Shown: in pieces, positions 60,860 to 64,000 of the stretch | Position numbering within the stretch: the first letter of the stretch is position 1 | How the letters are laid out: each line of letters opens with the position of its first letter | Source: DATKRB01 sp963794215 | Lineage (GTDB): Bacteria; Actinomycetota; Acidimicrobiia; Acidimicrobiales; RAAP-2 | Reading direction: 5' to 3' | NCBI GenBank assembly: GCA_963794215.1 | Contig: CAWCCQ010000001.1 | Location: forward strand, 744,001 to 808,000 | DNA: 64,000 bases | Made by a program: the position numbers and the translations under genes | Notes under the pieces: model-generated | Seen by the model: only the letters and a program-made list of their open reading frames with translations | Databases searched by the model: none | What the model was told of the DNA's origin: nothing

Positions 60860-61126
60860 GGCGTGCGACCTCCTTGGGGTGATGCGAGGGCTGCACCCCC
60901 CTGCCAGCGCTCCCATCGGGCACGGGAGGGCGGCGTGGCTCAGGCTGCCACAGCGGGCGGGCGGGTTCAACCCGCTGTCCAGCCCGGCATCAGCGGGGGT
61001 CGACTAACGTGAGCGCAGTCGCAGCCGCCGCCGTGCCCGCGCCATCTGGGGGATGGATCGATGTGCATGGCCGACGGGACCGGCTGGGTGAACAGAGGGG
61101 TGGGTGGCATGCGCATGGAGGTGGAT

Positions 61127-61567
61127 ATGGAGCCGATGGTTCCGGTACCCGACGAGCTGACGGCGTTCTTCTGGGATGGAGCCGCGCAGGGCAAGCTGCT
61201 GATCCAGCGTTGCGACCGTTGCGGGTTCTACGTGCACTGGCCGCGGCCGTGCTGCAAGCGGTGCAACTCGTTCGAGCTCACGCCAGCCGAGGTCTCCGGG
61301 CGCGGGACGCTGTACTCGTACACCATCTGCGTGCATCCCTTCGATCCCTGGCTCGAGACGCGCATTCCCTACGTGCTCGCGGTCGTCGAGTTGGAAGAAC
61401 AGCACAATCTCAAGTTGGTGACCAACATCGTCGAGTGTGCCGAAGAGGACCTCCGCTGCGGGATGCCCGTCGAGGTCACGTTCGAGAAGATCACCGACCA
61501 GGTGACCCTGCCGGTCTTTCGGCCACGCGCCGGGGTGCCCAACGAGTTGATTGGAGGTATCCGCTGA
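61127..61567 (+). CDS. DUF35 (Zn-ribbon OB-fold) acyl-CoA-binding protein
   Basis: A 146-residue DUF35 protein: zinc ribbon CDRCGFYVHWPRPCCKRC and OB-fold beginning VSGRGTLYSYTICVHPFDPW, then VELEEQHNLKLVTNIVECAE. GGAGGTGG four bases before ATG 61127 (MEPMVPVPDELTAFF) supports that start over ATG 61061 and 61109. Its TGA shares one base with the ATG of the following thiolase-like gene (TGATG), so the subunits are translationally coupled, as expected for an obligate complex. Confidence 0.9.
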   Translation: MEPMVPVPDELTAFFWDGAAQGKLLIQRCDRCGFYVHWPRPCCKRCNSFELTPAEVSGRGTLYSYTICVHPFDPWLETRIPYVLAVVELEEQHNLKLVTNIVECAEEDLRCGMPVEVTFEKITDQVTLPVFRPRAGVPNELIGGIR

Positions 61568-62715
61568 TGGCGGCCACGACCAACCGCGTCGCGATCGTGG
61601 GCGTCGGCTACTCGACGGTGGGCCGGCGTACCGGTCTGAGCCTCGAGCAGCTAACCGCCCAGGCGGGGGTGGCCGCGATGGCCGACGCGGGGATCACCGC
61701 GGCAGACATCGACGGCGTGGCGGTGCATTCCTTCCCGCACCAGTTCGTCGCCGCTACCCAGACGGCCGACGTGCTCGGCATCCCCGATCTGGCGTGGTAT
61801 TCAGGCTCGGTCGACGGGGCCGCCTACAGTGTCGCCGCCCTTCACGGCATCGCCGCTGTCGCCTCGGGGTCCTGCCACACCTGCCTGACGGTACGGACAG
61901 TTCACCAGGCCGGAGCCGCTGGCGGGCACATCCCGGGCCAACGGGCCCAGGCCACGGGTACTCAACAGTTCCTGCGGCCGTACGGTTCGGTGACCGGCTC
62001 GCACTGGGCGGGGATGTACATGCGGCGGCACATGGACCTGTTCGGGACGACCGAGGAGCAGTTCGGCGCTTTGGCGGTGGCGCAGCGGGATTACGCCTCG
62101 AAGAACCCAGAAGCGATCTTGCGCGAACCCATGACGATCGACGACTACATGAGCTCCCGCTACATCAACAAGCCGCTCCACCTTCTCGACTGCGACTACC
62201 CGGTCGACGCTGGGTCGGCACTGATCTTCACCACCGAGGAGCGAGCGCGCGACATGGCCAAGAAGCCCGTGTTCTTTGAGGCCTGGGCCGCAGGGACCAC
62301 CGACGTCTTGGACTTCAACCTGGTGGAGGACATGACCGAATCCTCGCCGTGGCGCGCCGCTGAACGGATGTGGAGTCGCACGGATTTGACGGCGCGTGAC
62401 GTCGACGTGGCGGGCCTCTACGACGGGTTCACCTTCATCACCATGCAGTGGCTCGAGGCGCTCGGGTTCTGTGGGAAGGGCGAGAGCGGCCCCTTTGTCG
62501 AAGCCGGCAACACCCGTCCAACCGGGCAGATCCCGACCAACACCGACGGGGGTGCCTGCAACATGGGTCGGCGGCACGGGGCCAACTTCTTCATCGAGGT
62601 CACCCAGCAGCTACGAGGTGAATCAGGGGACCGCCAGATCCCCGGTGCCGAAGTGGGCGTGGTGAGCAACGCGGTCGGGGGCTTCGCCAGCTGCGCGCTC
62701 ATCACAGCCAGTTGA
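61567..62715 (+). CDS. SCP-x/Ltp-type thiolase-like protein
   Basis: A 382-residue thiolase-fold protein homologous to the one at 49610: VGVGYSTVGRRTGLSLEQLT, TTEEQFGALAVAQRDYASKN, LYDGFTFITMQWLEALGFCG and TDGGACNMGRRHGANFFIEV. It works with the DUF35 protein whose gene overlaps it. The two DUF35-thiolase pairs in this window share the same order but are on opposite strands 11 kb apart, an ancient duplication or two substrate-specific versions. Known relatives: Ltp2-ChsH2 aldolase in cholesterol side-chain loss and BbsAB thiolase in toluene degradation. Confidence 0.9.
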   Translation: MAATTNRVAIVGVGYSTVGRRTGLSLEQLTAQAGVAAMADAGITAADIDGVAVHSFPHQFVAATQTADVLGIPDLAWYSGSVDGAAYSVAALHGIAAVASGSCHTCLTVRTVHQAGAAGGHIPGQRAQATGTQQFLRPYGSVTGSHWAGMYMRRHMDLFGTTEEQFGALAVAQRDYASKNPEAILREPMTIDDYMSSRYINKPLHLLDCDYPVDAGSALIFTTEERARDMAKKPVFFEAWAAGTTDVLDFNLVEDMTESSPWRAAERMWSRTDLTARDVDVAGLYDGFTFITMQWLEALGFCGKGESGPFVEAGNTRPTGQIPTNTDGGACNMGRRHGANFFIEVTQQLRGESGDRQIPGAEVGVVSNAVGGFASCALITAS

Positions 62716-62752
62716 GACCTGGCTCAGATCCACGACCCTTGGGGGGATCAGG

Positions 62753-63421
62753 TCACCCCGGATGCTCGATGTCGACGGCCGGTAGATCCTTCACCTCGCC
62801 CTTGCTGAGGTGGAGCCGAACCCCGTCTTCGACGCTGCGCACCGCACTGATCGGGATCGCGACCTCTTTGTGACCCCACAGGTGCCCTTCTTCGAGGAGC
62901 ACGTGGGTCACGTGGTGGTCACTCGGATCGACGACGAGGCCTTGCACTCGCCCGATTGGCCCGTCGGTGGCATGGACGTGCTCCCCGCGACGGATTTCCA
63001 CTTGTCCGGTTGGGAACCTGTCGTAGTTCACCTCCTGGGCAAGTGCGCCCATGCCTAGCCCACCCAGACCCATTCCGCCCACGCCCAGTGTGCCCACGCC
63101 AAGGCCAAAGTAGGGCAACGACAGCATCTCTTCTTGGCTGTACCCCCACTGCCCGTTCGCTCCCTCTAGAAACCTGGTCTCCTCGGCATCCTCGAGCATT
63201 CCGAACTGACTCAAGGTGCATCGGAGCGCCAACCCCTCGCCCGTCGTGTCGACGAGGTCGACTGGCACCAGACGGCCCAGCTTGATCCGATGCGGAGGCT
63301 CGACCACGAGATGGGTGACGACCCGCGCGATCGGGTCGACGATCACCCGGCGCAGTTCCCCGCAGACCCCGTCTGTGCAGGTGACCTCTGTCCCGATGAT
63401 GAACTCGGTGCTCGCGCTCAT
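62753..63421 (-). CDS. PRC-barrel domain protein
   Basis: A 222-residue protein with two PRC-barrel domains: residues about 5-70 (FIIGTEVTCTDGVCGELRRV, VTHLVVEPPHRIKLGRLVPV) and about 145-215 (GEHVHATDGPIGRVQGLVVD, VTHVLLEEGHLWGHKEVAIP), linked by a Gly-rich hydrophobic hairpin (YFGLGVGTLGVGGMGLGGLG). PRC barrels occur in photosynthetic reaction centre H subunits, RimM and many stress-related proteins; no function can be given. ATG at 63421. Downstream of the thiolase, convergent with it (37-bp gap). Confidence 0.85.
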   Translation of the reverse strand: MSASTEFIIGTEVTCTDGVCGELRRVIVDPIARVVTHLVVEPPHRIKLGRLVPVDLVDTTGEGLALRCTLSQFGMLEDAEETRFLEGANGQWGYSQEEMLSLPYFGLGVGTLGVGGMGLGGLGMGALAQEVNYDRFPTGQVEIRRGEHVHATDGPIGRVQGLVVDPSDHHVTHVLLEEGHLWGHKEVAIPISAVRSVEDGVRLHLSKGEVKDLPAVDIEHPG

Positions 63422-63666
63422 TGACTGCTCAGCCCTCCAGTCGGCGGTCGTGTTCCCACCCTCATCGGCCGTACCACTTGTTCGCCTCTGCTCGTCCTAC
63501 CCACGGCGTGGCGATGTCATCTCATAGTGGCCCCTTCCCCGATGGCCTCCTCACACCTCGTCCCGATGGTGCCGCGTCGCCGTGGTCAGCGGATCGCCGA
63601 GCGCTCCAGCTCCGCTCTCACCCCCGATGTCGTCCCCCGGTCCGACGCAGAGCGACACCGTCGGTT

Positions 63667-64000
63667 TCACGTCGACGCCGCGGTCGACGGCCACCCGGCG
63701 CTGGCCAGGACCGCTCGGGTCGCCCGGGTGGCGCGGAGCGCGGCCTCTGAAGGAGGGAGCGCGTCGAGCACCGAGGAGCAGATCTCCATGTCCCAGGCCA
63801 CGTCGGCCCCGATGTCCACGAGTGCCTGGACGATACCGGTGAGATCGAGCTCGCCCTCGCCTGGGGGCAGTCGATTCGAGAGCGTGTCCTCGAGATAATC
63901 CAGGTCGGGCGGGCCAACGAACGCACCATCGCTGATCTGAACGGTCCGAAATGCCCGAGCGGGCAGCGACCGGACCATCGCCAGGGTGCCCGCACCTCGA
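63667..64000 (-). CDS. Sugar phosphate isomerase/epimerase-like protein, 5' part cut by window edge
   Basis: The C-terminal 110 residues of a xylose-isomerase-like TIM barrel protein. RGAGTLAMVRSLPARAFRTV with QISDGAF is the typical strand before the active-site Asp, LPPGEGELDLTGIVQALVDI the GxGxxD-like segment with metal or substrate contact, and AWDMEICSSVLDALPPSEAA the end of the barrel with the catalytic Glu. The start is outside the window on the right. A 245-bp gap separates it from the PRC-barrel gene. Confidence 0.75.
   Translation of the reverse strand, partial: RGAGTLAMVRSLPARAFRTVQISDGAFVGPPDLDYLEDTLSNRLPPGEGELDLTGIVQALVDIGADVAWDMEICSSVLDALPPSEAALRATRATRAVLASAGWPSTAAST

Overview
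The window is about 64 kb of GC-rich actinobacterial-type DNA, probably from an uncultured acidimicrobial or related actinomycete. Pointers are a mycothiol-dependent (MDMPI-type) protein, an F420-dependent luciferase-like oxidoreductase, a mycofactocin-type short-chain dehydrogenase (SDR), many SDRs and class III CoA-transferases, SCP-x thiolase/DUF35 pairs and frequent GTG starts. It is ordinary chromosome rather than plasmid or phage: no tRNA, rRNA, integrase, transposase or CRISPR array was seen. Both edges cut genes (an aldo/keto reductase on the left, a sugar-phosphate isomerase/epimerase-like protein on the right).

Layout. 1-5 kb: reductases, a two-domain VOC protein, a PrxQ/Bcp-type peroxiredoxin whose catalytic Cys codon is an in-frame TGA (candidate selenoprotein), and a divergent MarR-VOC fusion. 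5-9 kb: a NatAB-like ABC exporter, a DUF1801 protein and an SDR. 9-14 kb: an ECF sigma/anti-sigma pair divergent from a secreted beta-propeller protein, PanE-like reductase, F420 enzyme, a 54-residue zinc-ribbon protein and a broken TfoX gene. 14-17 kb: an XRE regulator/AbiEii-like nucleotidyltransferase pair (toxin-antitoxin candidate) and a MarR-cupin operon. 17-24 kb: branched-chain-substrate binding protein, amidohydrolase, didomain CoA-transferase, LivG ATPase, MDMPI protein. 24-31 kb: DapA-family lyase, decayed methyltransferase, O-methyltransferase divergent from PadR, pilin-like protein, broken TetR divergent from an aldo/keto reductase, LigD-type ligase. 32-41 kb: secreted GH5 glycosidase, MgtC protein, three SDRs in a row, a double-Lrp regulator divergent from a DHA2 exporter. 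41-45 kb: a three-gene unit of tandem SagB-type dehydrogenase, beta-propeller and Ig-like protein. 45-53 kb: an 8-bp tandem repeat, SDR, VOC protein, a second didomain CoA-transferase with thiolase and DUF35 partners, thioesterase, and a LysM/NlpC wall hydrolase. 54-64 kb: YhgE/DUF3533-like membrane protein, fused LivH-LivM permease, MFS exporter, aldo/keto reductase, a second DUF35-thiolase pair and a PRC-barrel protein.

Metabolic theme. SDRs, CoA-transferases, thiolase/DUF35 pairs, a TesB thioesterase and dispersed branched-chain-type ABC parts together suggest catabolism of CoA-activated lipid, steroid or terpenoid-like substrates. Substrates cannot be read from sequence.

Two features run through the whole window. 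First, several regulators start exactly where transcription should begin (leaderless promoters: 4163, 15111, 16634). Second, at least six genes carry single-base frameshifts inside otherwise well-conserved frames (near 4395, 6093, 14116, 18045, 28466/28862, 43343). This pattern fits indel errors in the assembly, or real decay. It must be kept in mind for every broken gene, but it does not explain the in-frame TGA of the peroxiredoxin, which is a substitution-type event with the frame intact on both sides.
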